Shown one piece after another: positions 16,476-24,407 of a stretch of 28,153 nucleotides of DNA (position 1 is the first letter of the stretch; every line of letters starts with the position of its first letter). A program made the translations under genes and the position numbers. The DNA comes from Rhodopirellula sp. GTDB lineage: Bacteria; Planctomycetota; Planctomycetia; Pirellulales; Pirellulaceae. Location of the stretch: contig PAXU01000008.1 of assembly GCA_002714565.1 (NCBI GenBank), positions 18,815 to 46,967 of the forward strand, in the 5' to 3' direction. The notes beneath the pieces were generated by a model that was not told where the DNA came from, ran no database searches, and saw only the letters and a list, made by a program, of their open reading frames with translations.

Positions 16476-17567
16476 TCAGCTTTCACACTTTTTAAACGCG
16501 AGTTCGATTAATTCATAAAGCTGGTCAAGTGTGGTGCCATCAGCCAACAAGATCGGATGATGAAGCAAAACAGTCGATGCAACAGCTCGCTCGGCCTGCG
16601 TAAGCGGTGTTGGCTTACTACAGCGTCGATCGCTACGTGAGACAAATCCACGAAAGCCCTCAAATAGTGGAATCCCCAATTCCGCACAAACGTGTAAGAA
16701 CTGACCGCGATCCACACTCGGGTCAAGCATCCATGCCAACTTATAAAACACATGCCTGTCTTGAGTTACGGGTACGGACGTCCAGGGAAGTGTGTCAAGC
16801 CTCGCTATCAATCTCTCCGCTGCAACGAGCCTCTTTTCGTTTTGTTCGTCAAGAACGTCTAATTGCGGACACACCACCGCCGCCTGCAATTCACTCATCG
16901 GAAAAGCGAGGTTTCCACGTTCTCCAAAGACCTTAATGCGTTGATGCACTTGTGCATCATTCGACAGGACGGCTCCGCCACGCCCGGCCGTAAGTAACTT
17001 ACTTCCGCCGAAGCTGAGAACTGCGGCGTCTGCTTGTGTACCAAGCGTAAAGCCATTGGCCAAAGCACCAGGCGCCTGGCATACGTCTTCCAAAACAGCG
17101 ATATTTTCCCTGTCGACAGCGGCAAACACCTCCTGAATCGGGCATATATCACCGTGCAAATGTGAACAGATCACCGCAGCGGTTTTTTCTGTAACAGCGG
17201 AACCCAGTTGTGAGGCATTCAATACCCAGCGACCTTGAACAACGTCGACCAATACGGGACGTGCACCAATAGCCTCTATTGCACGAAAGTTTCCAGGAAA
17301 GTCATAAGCTGACAGTATGACTTCGTCATCCGGACCTACACCCAGGCCTCGCAGCGCCAATTCCACAGCAATCGTCCCTGAACTAGTCAGGGTCACTTGT
17401 TGAGCTGCGAATCGTTGAGACAAGCGGTCACACAGTTGCTCGCTCATCTCTCCACTATATCGCCCCCAATCACCATTTTCATAAACGGTTGCAAGCGCAA
17501 CACGTACTGCCTCACTTTCAAGTGGCCAGGTGGGAATATCCAACCGATGGTTGTTTTCAGCTGGCAT
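16476..17567 (-). CDS. DegT/DnrJ/EryC1/StrS-family PLP-dependent aminotransferase
   Basis: The protein is a fold-type I PLP enzyme of the sugar-aminotransferase family, which usually adds an amino group to a keto-sugar nucleotide for surface glycans or antibiotics. The PLP lysine is Lys190 in SFGGSKLLTAGRGGAV. The pyridine-binding aspartate is Asp161 in LEDVCQAPGA. The serine-rich TLTSSGTIAVELAL segment (59-72) also fits. The frame extends 10 residues to a GTG, but the ATG at 17565-17567 has AAGAGA upstream and gives the normal length (363 residues). The sequence around IPTWP and YSGEMSEQL is typical. It sits in an operon-like run with SurE and has no other sugar genes next to it, so the amino sugar cannot be named. 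Confidence 0.9.
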   Translation of the reverse strand: MPAENNHRLDIPTWPLESEAVRVALATVYENGDWGRYSGEMSEQLCDRLSQRFAAQQVTLTSSGTIAVELALRGLGVGPDDEVILSAYDFPGNFRAIEAIGARPVLVDVVQGRWVLNASQLGSAVTEKTAAVICSHLHGDICPIQEVFAAVDRENIAVLEDVCQAPGALANGFTLGTQADAAVLSFGGSKLLTAGRGGAVLSNDAQVHQRIKVFGERGNLAFPMSELQAAVVCPQLDVLDEQNEKRLVAAERLIARLDTLPWTSVPVTQDRHVFYKLAWMLDPSVDRGQFLHVCAELGIPLFEGFRGFVSRSDRRCSKPTPLTQAERAVASTVLLHHPILLADGTTLDQLYELIELAFKKCES

Positions 17568-17641
17568 TTCGCGTCTCTTGTAATGGATTTCCCGCACGTC
17601 GCTGCATGCGACACATCAGCGTGCGTAGTAAATACAGGCAA

Positions 17642-18397
17642 TTATCGCTGCCCACCGACAGGACCATCTTCAGAACCTTCACTTCCGATTTGGTCCCGGA
17701 GTTTTGCAGCAAGCTCATACTCTTCGTTTTCAATGGCTTCTGTAAGTTGTTCGTGCAGCGTTCGTCCTACGTCATACTTGTTTCTTAAGAACTCTCGGAA
17801 CTCGTTTAACTGCGCAACGAGTTCATCATCGTCATAGTACTCTTCCACATCATGCTCTTTGAAAAGAGAACGAATTCGATTTAACCCACCATCGATGCGC
17901 CGCATCGCTTCTTCCGCGCTCACATCGATCAATGCCGCAAGTGCGTCAGCACGGGTGCGATGGTACAGGACAAACGGCCTGTATTGTTCATGAGAGACTG
18001 TCCACTGGTCATCCGGCGAGTGAACTTTGCAGAAGTCCATCAATCCAAGCGTGTGGTCTGCATCTCGCACGGCAAGCTCGTATCGCTCCAGATTCAACCA
18101 GCTAACGCGTCGGTGATAAAACTGCACGAATTCCCGATCAATTTCAGCACATTGTTCATCATCCAATTCCCAGTCAGATCCTTTGGACAATTCCTCTGCA
18201 ATCAGGAAGTCATAAAAGGTATCGAACCCTTCTGGGTTTGTGCCATCCGGGCGGCCATCGACCTCCAATTGCAGTATCCCCATATCGATCCGCAACTGGA
18301 TTAACTCCCGCCCGTCATCACCTTCACAAACACGAACGCTAACGTTTTCGGGATCATATTCCCAATCGCGAAGCAGGTCATCAATATGCTTGGTCAT
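17642..18397 (-). CDS. UVR-motif (UvrB/UvrC motif) protein of unknown function
   Basis: The 251-residue acidic protein ends in a single UVR motif at about residues 215-237 (LTEAIENEEYELAAKLRD), the short helical hairpin by which UvrB and UvrC bind each other. The preceding 200 residues show no helicase, nuclease or kinase-activator domain that I recognise; they start with DMGILQLEVDGRPDG (38-52) and contain charged helices. In other proteins UVR motifs mediate protein-protein contacts (for example McsA and ClpC). The protein is cytosolic by composition. It lies 74 bases upstream of the DegT aminotransferase and 100 bases after ArfB. A role in DNA repair is possible but not shown by anything else in the window. 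Confidence 0.8.
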   Translation of the reverse strand: MTKHIDDLLRDWEYDPENVSVRVCEGDDGRELIQLRIDMGILQLEVDGRPDGTNPEGFDTFYDFLIAEELSKGSDWELDDEQCAEIDREFVQFYHRRVSWLNLERYELAVRDADHTLGLMDFCKVHSPDDQWTVSHEQYRPFVLYHRTRADALAALIDVSAEEAMRRIDGGLNRIRSLFKEHDVEEYYDDDELVAQLNEFREFLRNKYDVGRTLHEQLTEAIENEEYELAAKLRDQIGSEGSEDGPVGGQR

Positions 18398-18497
18398 GCT
18401 TTCGAGTTTTCTAAGAGATTAAATACCTTTTTTGGCGAAGTTGAATCCGCCATCGTCCATTACTCCCCATTATAGTGCAATTACGGAATTTCTGCCG

Positions 18498-18920
18498 CTA
18501 GGTGTCATTGCGCCAGCGACGGTCTTTTTTCTTTTGGCTGTTCTTTTTCTTGCTATCCAATCGACGCCGTTTGCTCGCACGTGTCGGACGAGTCGGCTTT
18601 CTTTTCTTGGGTTGCTTCAGGCATCCGCCAATGATCTCCAGAAGTTTATCAAGACAGTTTTGTCTGTTTCGAGCCTGCTCACGTGACTCCTGATTGGAAA
18701 TAAGCAATTGCCCGTCGCTGTTGATGCGATTGCCGTGTTCTTTCCGGATACGCAGTTTAAGTGCCACCGGAAGCACAGTGGTATTTTCCAGATCAAAAGC
18801 TAGCAGGGCCTTTGTGTTTACCTTATTTACGTTTTGTCCTCCGGGTCCACTGCTGCGTGCAAACGTAAACCTCAGATCTTCATCCGGGATTTCGATTTTA
18901 GCTGTCACACGAAGGGGCAT
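18498..18920 (-). CDS. arfB: Alternative ribosome-rescue aminoacyl-tRNA hydrolase, ArfB-like
   Basis: The 140-residue protein holds a release-factor catalytic domain with the GGQ motif at residues 27-29 in SSGPGGQNVNKVNTKA. It lacks the codon-recognition domains of RF1 and RF2. The C-terminus (about 100-140) is strongly basic, rich in lysine and arginine. This matches ArfB (YaeJ), which enters the empty mRNA channel of stalled ribosomes with its basic tail and releases the nascent chain by hydrolysing the peptidyl-tRNA. The length is the same as for Escherichia coli ArfB, 140 residues. The gene is divergent from the PQQ-like protein gene, with 168 bases between their starts and no clear promoter seen. 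Confidence 0.93.
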   Translation of the reverse strand: MPLRVTAKIEIPDEDLRFTFARSSGPGGQNVNKVNTKALLAFDLENTTVLPVALKLRIRKEHGNRINSDGQLLISNQESREQARNRQNCLDKLLEIIGGCLKQPKKRKPTRPTRASKRRRLDSKKKNSQKKKDRRWRNDT

Positions 18921-19088
18921 AAGAAAAAACCAATCAATTGGCCATCAACGTCTCTGGATAATTTGAAACCTTCAGCAGTATCAGTATGATTGAATTGCCT
19001 AAACAGTATACAAAACATGCCAACCGTCCTACCGTTTGGTAACCACTGTTTATTGCTGATGACATTGATTGATCTGTGAGAGTAACAA

Positions 19089-20588
19089 ATGAGTAACGCT
19101 TATATAAAACGCCTAGCACTTTTTTCGTGCCTGTTGCTTGCAGCAATTGCCTGTGGTTGCAATTCCGAATCAACAACCGCAAACGCTGAGGATGCACCTG
19201 TAAAACTCGATGCGCAAAGTGTGCAGATTGCCGCGGCGTTACAGGATGACAAGAAACAATCAGAGGAAATGCTTGCGGACATTTCCAAACGCAAAGTCGG
19301 TACTGACTGGCCTCACTTTCTCGGCGTGAACCGGGATAGCAAGTCGACTGAAACGGGAATACTCACGGAGTGGCCAAACAAAGGTCTCAAAGTAATCTGG
19401 GAAATGGAACTTGGACCAAGCTATGGCATCGGTTCTATTGCTAAGGGCCGCTATTACCAATTCGACCGCGTCGACGATGAAGAAGTACTCTACTGCCTAA
19501 ATGCAGAAACGGGGAAGGTACTTTGGAAAGAAAGCTATGAAGAACAGTACACCGACCTGTACGGCTACGATAGCGGACCACGATGTTCACCAATCATCGA
19601 TGGCAACCGAGTTTATACCCTTGGTGTCGCCGGCAAACTAAGGTGTTACAACGCCACTGACGGTGAGCTAATTTGGCATCGGGATACGACCAAGGAATTT
19701 GGTGTCATACAAAACTTCTTTGGCGTCGGCAGCACACCAGCCATCGAAGGGGATTTGTTGATTGCCATGATTGGTGGCAGTCCGGCGGCAGATGCAAGTT
19801 TACCACCGGGTGCTCTGGACCAGGTATCCGGAGATGGCAGCGGTATCGTTGCATTTGACAAATTCTCCGGTGAAATTAAATATAAAATCTCCGATGAACT
19901 GGCCAGCTACGCAAGCATCCAACTGGCCACGATCGACGACCAGCGTTGGGGATTCTCTTTTTCCCGGGGCGGGCTCATTGGATTCTCTCCAACATCCGGA
20001 AAGGTTCATTTTCAATTCCCGTGGCGTGCTCGGACTCTCGAAAGCGTCAATGCCAGCACGCCCGTAGTCATCAAAAACCAGATCTTCATAAGTGAAACCT
20101 ACGGTCCGGGAAGCACATTACTCTCAGTCAAAGACAATAAGTATGAAATTGATTGGCAGGACATCGATCGCACACGGGACAAAATCATGCAAACTCACTG
20201 GAATACAACTGTTCACGTTGACGGTTACCTGTACGGTTGCAGCGGGCGACACACGCAAAATGCTGAACTACGCTGCGTTGAGTTGGCAACCGGTAATGTG
20301 ATGTGGAGCGTACCGGATTTAACACGCTGTTCACTCACTTATGTTGATGGTCACTTTGTAGTGCTCGGCGAATACGGCCACATGTTTATGTTTAAACCAA
20401 ATCCGAAAGAGTTCGTACCGGTCACGGGTGATGCCGTTAAACAAGGCGATGACGTATTACTTCCACTGCGGCCAACTCATGACTTGCGATATCCATGTTG
20501 GGCAGCTCCGGTCATTTCTCATGGATTAATGTACGTAAGAGGCAAGGGCAGTGTTATGTGCCTGGAATTAATCCCCGAAAAAGGATAG
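19089..20588 (+). CDS. Exported PQQ-like beta-propeller repeat protein, likely lipoprotein
   Basis: The 499-residue protein starts with a signal peptide whose end (AAIACGCNS) contains cysteines at a lipobox-like position, so it is probably lipid-anchored. The body is a PQQ-like (pyrrolo-quinoline quinone type, WD40-like) beta-propeller: typical blades read YCLNAETGKVLWKE, CYNATDGELIWHRD, VAFDKFSGEIKYKI and CVELATGNVMWSV. The block WPHFLGVNRDSKSTETGI is characteristic of the very common planctomycete members of this family. These proteins lack the residues of the true quinoprotein dehydrogenases as far as I can see, so a binding or scaffold role (as in BamB) is a safer reading than catalysis. 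It converges on the TIM-barrel gene with only six bases between the stops. Confidence 0.88.
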   Translation: MSNAYIKRLALFSCLLLAAIACGCNSESTTANAEDAPVKLDAQSVQIAAALQDDKKQSEEMLADISKRKVGTDWPHFLGVNRDSKSTETGILTEWPNKGLKVIWEMELGPSYGIGSIAKGRYYQFDRVDDEEVLYCLNAETGKVLWKESYEEQYTDLYGYDSGPRCSPIIDGNRVYTLGVAGKLRCYNATDGELIWHRDTTKEFGVIQNFFGVGSTPAIEGDLLIAMIGGSPAADASLPPGALDQVSGDGSGIVAFDKFSGEIKYKISDELASYASIQLATIDDQRWGFSFSRGGLIGFSPTSGKVHFQFPWRARTLESVNASTPVVIKNQIFISETYGPGSTLLSVKDNKYEIDWQDIDRTRDKIMQTHWNTTVHVDGYLYGCSGRHTQNAELRCVELATGNVMWSVPDLTRCSLTYVDGHFVVLGEYGHMFMFKPNPKEFVPVTGDAVKQGDDVLLPLRPTHDLRYPCWAAPVISHGLMYVRGKGSVMCLELIPEKG

Positions 20589-20594
20589 GGACTG

Positions 20595-21410
20595 TTATGA
20601 CTGCGCCACACGATCAAAAAGTCCGCGTGTGAAGTCAATGGAACTTCGAATTACCTCGTCGTAATCCGTAAGCTCAATTTCCTGTCCTAACAGTTTTACA
20701 TCCATGGGCCCTTCGAATCCGCTCTCGATTAATCGCTGTGTGATTAATTCAAGTGGAATGATTCCGTTTCCAAGCAAACACCGCTCGTGCTCATCCGTGG
20801 GTGGTTGATAAGTATCGCCTATATGAACGACGGACAGATGCTGTACCAGATCTGAAATGAGTGGATACATGTGAGGTTCCTGACCCCAGTGATACAGGTC
20901 GATTGCCATCTTCAGCATCGGATCCCGAAGTCGCTGTACGAGATCAAGTACCATTTCAAGTTCGGTAAGAAACGTCCAACCGCTGGCAGCATTGGGGTGC
21001 ATAACTTCAACCGCCAATTCAATCCCGTGAGTACGCGCTGTGGGTAATAGCTGCTCGATAGCCATCATAAAAAGCCTGCGAGCATGATTCCGCGTGTGAC
21101 CGCCGCGAGCTCCCGAGTAAACCGTCAGTGATTTGGCCTGAAGTAACGCTGCAAGTTCAATGGATCGCTCAGCGTCCTCAACCGCTTCCTGGAATGATCG
21201 GCCGTCATCGCCGGTAAACCCACCTGCCCACATCAAGGTTGCGACATCCATGTCAGTCTCAGCCAGCAGTTCAGCACCTTTTTCCTCACCATAATCGGAG
21301 ACTTTATCCTGCCAGACACTCATGCACTGAACTCCATGCTTACGATAGGCCCGTACATCCTGATCAAATGTCCAACGATAGGTCGTTAGCTCGTTAATTG
21401 ATAATTGCAT
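20595..21410 (-). CDS. Sugar phosphate isomerase/epimerase-like TIM-barrel protein
   Basis: The 271-residue protein belongs to the xylose-isomerase-like/AP-endonuclease-2 TIM-barrel superfamily. Putative metal ligands are Glu135 in ELAVEVMHP, Asp171 in AIDLYHWG and His196 in VVHIGDTYQ, with a later glutamate in the C-terminal part. Such enzymes isomerise or epimerise sugars and keto-acids, and many planctomycete members work on unusual inositols or sugars. There is no signal peptide, so it is cytosolic. The gene lies 69 bases downstream of the TraB-like gene on the same strand. The substrate cannot be named. It is unlikely to be an endonuclease, since the start fits the sugar-isomerase group better. 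Confidence 0.85.
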   Translation of the reverse strand: MQLSINELTTYRWTFDQDVRAYRKHGVQCMSVWQDKVSDYGEEKGAELLAETDMDVATLMWAGGFTGDDGRSFQEAVEDAERSIELAALLQAKSLTVYSGARGGHTRNHARRLFMMAIEQLLPTARTHGIELAVEVMHPNAASGWTFLTELEMVLDLVQRLRDPMLKMAIDLYHWGQEPHMYPLISDLVQHLSVVHIGDTYQPPTDEHERCLLGNGIIPLELITQRLIESGFEGPMDVKLLGQEIELTDYDEVIRSSIDFTRGLFDRVAQS

Positions 21411-21479
21411 AGCAACAGTAGAATTCGGAGTGTTAGTGCATCTGGCGGATGAAGTTGCGCGTGACTTATGATGACGGCC

Positions 21480-22415
21480 TTACTTGAGCTGCCAGGCGTC
21501 AACCCATTCCTCACTAACACGCTTCATCGAAAAGTCTGATGTAAGCACTTCTTCCATGTGGCGAAGATGGCCGGCACCGTAAAACACTGCCACATGTTTC
21601 TTTCCCGTCTTCAGTTGCTGCTTCAGAATGCCTAATGCTTTATCATTGCGAGCAGTGATAATTGCGGATCCGTCAGGACCTGACATCACATCCGGAAGTC
21701 CTTCCTGAACAGCAAACTGTTTCGCCATCAGCAACTTCAACTTCTTGTCCCGATCCTTGGAAAAGAAGGCTGCGATGAGCGACAGGTCACTTGGTGCGTC
21801 TGAGGCGCCTTGTGTTGCCAGTCCTTGACCAATTGACCGATAGAGTAGGGTCGAAAAACCTTCGTTTCGTTCCTTCATCGATGCGTCAAATTCTTCCGGG
21901 GTCATGTCAGCATGCACAAGATTCTCTACGGTGTAGTCAATCTGTTCTAATTGATGTTCGAGCTTGAGCATCGACTTCATGCCATTTTGGAGACCGGAAA
22001 TGGGATGAAGACTAAACCCCTCCTTATGCCCCCCTTTAGGTATGCGTGTACCTTCTGGTGCAACCAATTCATACAACACTGCTTCGTATTTTGTGAATCT
22101 TGTGTTGAGTGTTTCGTAGTAAGACTTGTCACCAACGTGAATTGCTCCAATTAAGTCCACGGTGACTTTCTTATACGGGCCCTTAGTACCTTTAAAGCTG
22201 ACAATATTGGTTTGTAATGCTAATGGCGCACCCTCTTCGCTCTCGTGAAGACGAATATAGACGCGTTTCTCAGGCGATTCTCTCTTTGTTTCTTCAGCCG
22301 CCCCGGCATTATCCTGTTGCGACAGAACCGATTCCGAGATCACACCAATGGTGATTACAACGGCCGTCACGAATGCAATTCGCGAGAAGAGTAAGTATCG
22401 GATCGGTTTTTTCAT
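21480..22415 (-). CDS. TraB/GumN/TIKI-like putative metalloprotease-fold protein
   Basis: The 311-residue protein has a signal peptide or N-terminal membrane anchor (residues 1-32) and then the hallmarks of the TraB superfamily: LIGAIHVGDKSYYETL (88-103), with His93 in the GxxH position, a conserved YELVAP glutamate, and near the C-terminus FYGAGHLRHMEEVL. In TIKI proteins these residues form a metal centre that cleaves peptides; bacterial roles are unknown. The open frame continues 53 residues upstream, but GGAGG lies 8 bases before the ATG at 22413-22415, which begins the signal peptide, so this start is firm. It is probably periplasmic or membrane-bound, and sits upstream of the TIM-barrel gene. 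Confidence 0.88.
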   Translation of the reverse strand: MKKPIRYLLFSRIAFVTAVVITIGVISESVLSQQDNAGAAEETKRESPEKRVYIRLHESEEGAPLALQTNIVSFKGTKGPYKKVTVDLIGAIHVGDKSYYETLNTRFTKYEAVLYELVAPEGTRIPKGGHKEGFSLHPISGLQNGMKSMLKLEHQLEQIDYTVENLVHADMTPEEFDASMKERNEGFSTLLYRSIGQGLATQGASDAPSDLSLIAAFFSKDRDKKLKLLMAKQFAVQEGLPDVMSGPDGSAIITARNDKALGILKQQLKTGKKHVAVFYGAGHLRHMEEVLTSDFSMKRVSEEWVDAWQLK

Positions 22416-22423
22416 TAGTGAAA

Positions 22424-22428
22424 CCTCC
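22424..22428 (-). promoter_or_regulatory. Strong ribosome-binding site of the TraB-like gene
   Basis: GGAGG, 8 bases upstream of the ATG at 22415. It is the best Shine-Dalgarno site in the window and moves the start 53 codons inside the longest open frame. Confidence 0.8.
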
Positions 22429-22631
22429 AAACAGTTACGAAGCGGCTCTGCGTGCATTCTACAACACCTCACATCCTGTCGCGTGCATTCACAACTATAT
22501 CGCCATAACGCAGTAAAAACCAAGTGGCGAGGAACGAATTTATCCATCTCAAGCCCCACAAACACGGTAACCATTTGCCCACAGCAGCCATTTTACCCAT
22601 TTTTACTAACCGGAAAAAAAAGGTGGCATAT

Positions 22632-22659
22632 TTGACAAGGATTACCCGCTTTAACTAAT
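22632..22659 (+). promoter_or_regulatory. Possible sigma-70-like promoter of the beta-barrel gene
   Basis: TTGACA (exact -35 consensus) is followed after 16 bases by ACTAAT, which matches four of six -10 positions but misses the important second base. The site is 113 bases upstream of the gene start. It is suggestive only. Confidence 0.25.
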
Positions 22660-22710
22660 CGGTAATTCGTACGCAGACGATACTACCGTCACGAGGAAAT
22701 AGGTATCCGT

Positions 22711-22791
22711 ATGTCTAGTTGTGTAGATATGCAGCGATATCACCAAAACCCCCGAATTGATGGAAAGCGACAATGTCCTTTACCCAATTGA
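22711..22791 (+). CDS. Possible 26-residue upstream ORF overlapping the beta-barrel gene
   Basis: An ATG-started frame of 26 codons plus TGA runs across the start codon of the beta-barrel gene (22773) in a different frame and stops 16 bases after that start codon. AGG lies 7 bases before its ATG, within GAGGAAATAGG. Its product (MSSCVDMQRYHQN...) has no recognisable feature. The overlap would allow translational coupling or regulation, but the frame is short and may be chance. Confidence 0.25.
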   Translation: MSSCVDMQRYHQNPRIDGKRQCPLPN

Positions 22792-23945
22792 AAAGCTGGC
22801 TCACTCTCACGCTTACCCTGTGTCTATTAACCACAAGTGCACAGGCTCAACAGCAATTTCACGGTCCATTTATCGACTTCGATGAATTTAACCCAGACTA
22901 CCAGTTCTTCGCACCGATGGATGATGATGAGTTTGGCAAGTACAAAGCCAATTACGGTTGGTTCTTCCAATATGACAAAATGTATGTTGGAGTCACCCGT
23001 CCGGATGCTCAGCTAGCAAAATACAAGTTGGATGCTACCTGGGGCGATCGTGTCGATTTCGGTTACATGAGCGAACAGAAAACAGGCTGGCTGTTCAGTG
23101 TATTTGATATCGAAGGTCCAAACCGGTATCAAGTTCGTCGTGCTGAACGCTTAAACCGCTTAATTGAAGACGACAGTGATGACGGCGGTGGCGGCGGTGG
23201 CGGCGGCGGCGGCGGTGGCGAGCAAACACCACCTCAAGATGAAAACAACCCGCAAACTAGTGCCAGAGATTACCTTCTTAATGACAGTATCAATGCTGGC
23301 CGTTTCAATGGATTTGAAATGAACAAAGTCTGGCGACTCGGTGAAAATGACAAAGGTCAAATCACTGAACCCTTCATCGGCCTACGCTATGTCAAATTCC
23401 GCGATACCTTCCGCGACGACGAATACCAACGATTTACCGATGACGGCACACCGATTCCACCTATCCCTGATCCAAATGATCCCGATTCACCAGCACCAGA
23501 TGAAGCTGAAATTGAACAATACACACGTGTTCAGGCCATATCCGACAACGAGATGTTCGGCGGTCAATTTGGAATGCGATGGTACCACAAGCCGACCACA
23601 CACTGGATGCTAAGTGGAGAAATCAAGCTCTTTGCAATGCACAATTTCCAGACTTACCAGGACACACGTCACATCATCTACACTCAAGGTGAATTGGGAA
23701 TAGGCGGAGAAACAAAAACCGAAACTAACGCAAACGAATCAACTTGGGGTAGTGGTGCGGAATTCACATGGGGCGGCGAATTAAGAGCAGATGCCTCTTA
23801 TGAAATAACACGAGACCTAAGTCTCAAGTTTGGGTTCAATTGGATGCAGTTCGGGCAAGGTATTTCCCGTGGTGGCAATCGTCAGCTTAACAGCGAAGAC
23901 TTGGGAACCTATGGATTCACATTCGGCGTTACTTTGAATCGCTAA
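22773..23945 (+). CDS. Putative outer-membrane beta-barrel protein with poly-glycine insert
   Basis: The 390-residue protein has a signal peptide (to AQA, about residue 25). Its C-terminal half shows beta-barrel-like strands with alternating aromatic residues: MRWYHKPTTHWMLSGEIKLFAMH, ELRADASYEITRDLSLKFGFNWMQFG and a final strand YGFTFGVTLNR. The N-terminal part (NYGWFFQYDKMYVGVTRP) resembles planctomycete barrel proteins of the BBP7 type, though I am not certain of the family. Two low-complexity inserts are present: twelve consecutive glycines at residues 138-149 next to acidic residues, and a Pro/Asp-rich DPNDPDSPAPDEAE stretch. Both are probably surface loops. The start has GGAAAG nearby. 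A strong intrinsic terminator follows 22 bases after the stop, so it is a single-gene unit or the end of one. Confidence 0.75.
   Translation: MSFTQLKSWLTLTLTLCLLTTSAQAQQQFHGPFIDFDEFNPDYQFFAPMDDDEFGKYKANYGWFFQYDKMYVGVTRPDAQLAKYKLDATWGDRVDFGYMSEQKTGWLFSVFDIEGPNRYQVRRAERLNRLIEDDSDDGGGGGGGGGGGGEQTPPQDENNPQTSARDYLLNDSINAGRFNGFEMNKVWRLGENDKGQITEPFIGLRYVKFRDTFRDDEYQRFTDDGTPIPPIPDPNDPDSPAPDEAEIEQYTRVQAISDNEMFGGQFGMRWYHKPTTHWMLSGEIKLFAMHNFQTYQDTRHIIYTQGELGIGGETKTETNANESTWGSGAEFTWGGELRADASYEITRDLSLKFGFNWMQFGQGISRGGNRQLNSEDLGTYGFTFGVTLNR
23184..23219 (+). repeat. Twelve-codon glycine (GGC/GGT) microsatellite
   Basis: Twelve consecutive Gly codons, GGC and GGT only, inside the beta-barrel gene after DDSDD. 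Gain or loss of a codon would keep the frame and change only the loop length, so this can vary in length between strains without knocking out the gene. Confidence 0.85.
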
Positions 23946-23967
23946 TCGCCGCTTTCATTACAATAAA

Positions 23968-24010
23968 AAAACCGCCACTCATAGCTTGCTGTGAGTGACG
24001 GTTTTCTTTT
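23968..24010 (+). terminator. Intrinsic terminator of the beta-barrel gene
   Basis: AAAACCGCCACTCA (23968-23981) pairs with TGAGTGACGGTTTT (23992-24005) with a single C-A mismatch in 14 positions, a 10-base loop and a CTTTT tail. It lies 22 bases after the stop codon. An A-run on the left side gives a T-rich tail on the other strand too, so it could also serve minus-strand transcripts from the right. Confidence 0.85.
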
Positions 24011-24035
24011 GTATTCAGTTAAAACCGGACGATTT

Positions 24036-24273
24036 CTAGTTATTAATCTTTAGGCTTCTGATCTCATTGAGTTCAACAGATAACCGATGTCGCAGTGGGC
24101 TTTCGGCCCTCAACTCTTCCAGCAAATCTTCCGCCTTTTCAAGTGTCTCTTCATTTACGTCATCTCGATTGACCAACTGGTTAAACGTGAGTTGAACTTC
24201 AGCTTCTGTTAACAATGGATCCAGCCCTTCTGAAAAGTGTGATATCTCGGTGAGAATCGGCTTTGCCAGCCAT
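24036..24273 (-). pseudogene. Small frameshifted reading frame, about 77 codons
   Basis: On the minus strand a stop-free frame from 24272 to the TAG at 24036 encodes 78 residues with a protein-like composition: PILTEISHFSEGLDPLL, then charged helices ETLEKAEDLLEELRAES and LRHRLSVELNEIRSL. It has no in-frame ATG or GTG, and an in-frame TGA lies just before it. An ATG sits one base out of frame at 24271-24273 (ATG-G-CTG-GCA): removing a single G would give a continuous 77-codon gene MLAKPILTEIS. This looks like a recently broken small gene or a sequence error; otherwise it would start at TTG or CTG. I do not recognise the family. It is 134 bases downstream of the fusion gene on the same strand. 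The rest of 24011-24407 shows nothing clear. Confidence 0.4.
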
Positions 24274-24407
24274 CAGTACTCAATTTTGTGGCAGGACCGA
24301 AAAGGTGACAAGGTCAAAACACCTAGATGGCGCACTCTATGAGCAGAAATCCTCTGATTTCTTGATCACTGATTCATTTAGACGACGAAGTGCTAAATCA
24401 GCTACTG

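Larger units (their letters stand above)
22416..22772. other. 357-base divergent intergenic region
   Basis: It separates the TraB-like gene from the beta-barrel gene. It holds the GGAGG site at the left, an exact TTGACA at 22632-22637 on the plus strand, and a small reading frame that overlaps the start of the beta-barrel gene. I see no tRNA, strong hairpin or long repeat. Confidence 0.6.

Noticed and set aside
23182..23220. GGC-rich tract as a CRISPR or phase-variation switch
   Set aside because: It is a simple in-frame codon repeat; unit changes of three bases do not shift the frame, and there are no spacers.
24341..24407. Short open stretch ADLALRRLNESVIKK just after the fusion gene
   Set aside because: It has no start codon or ribosome site and stops after about 20 codons; probably chance.
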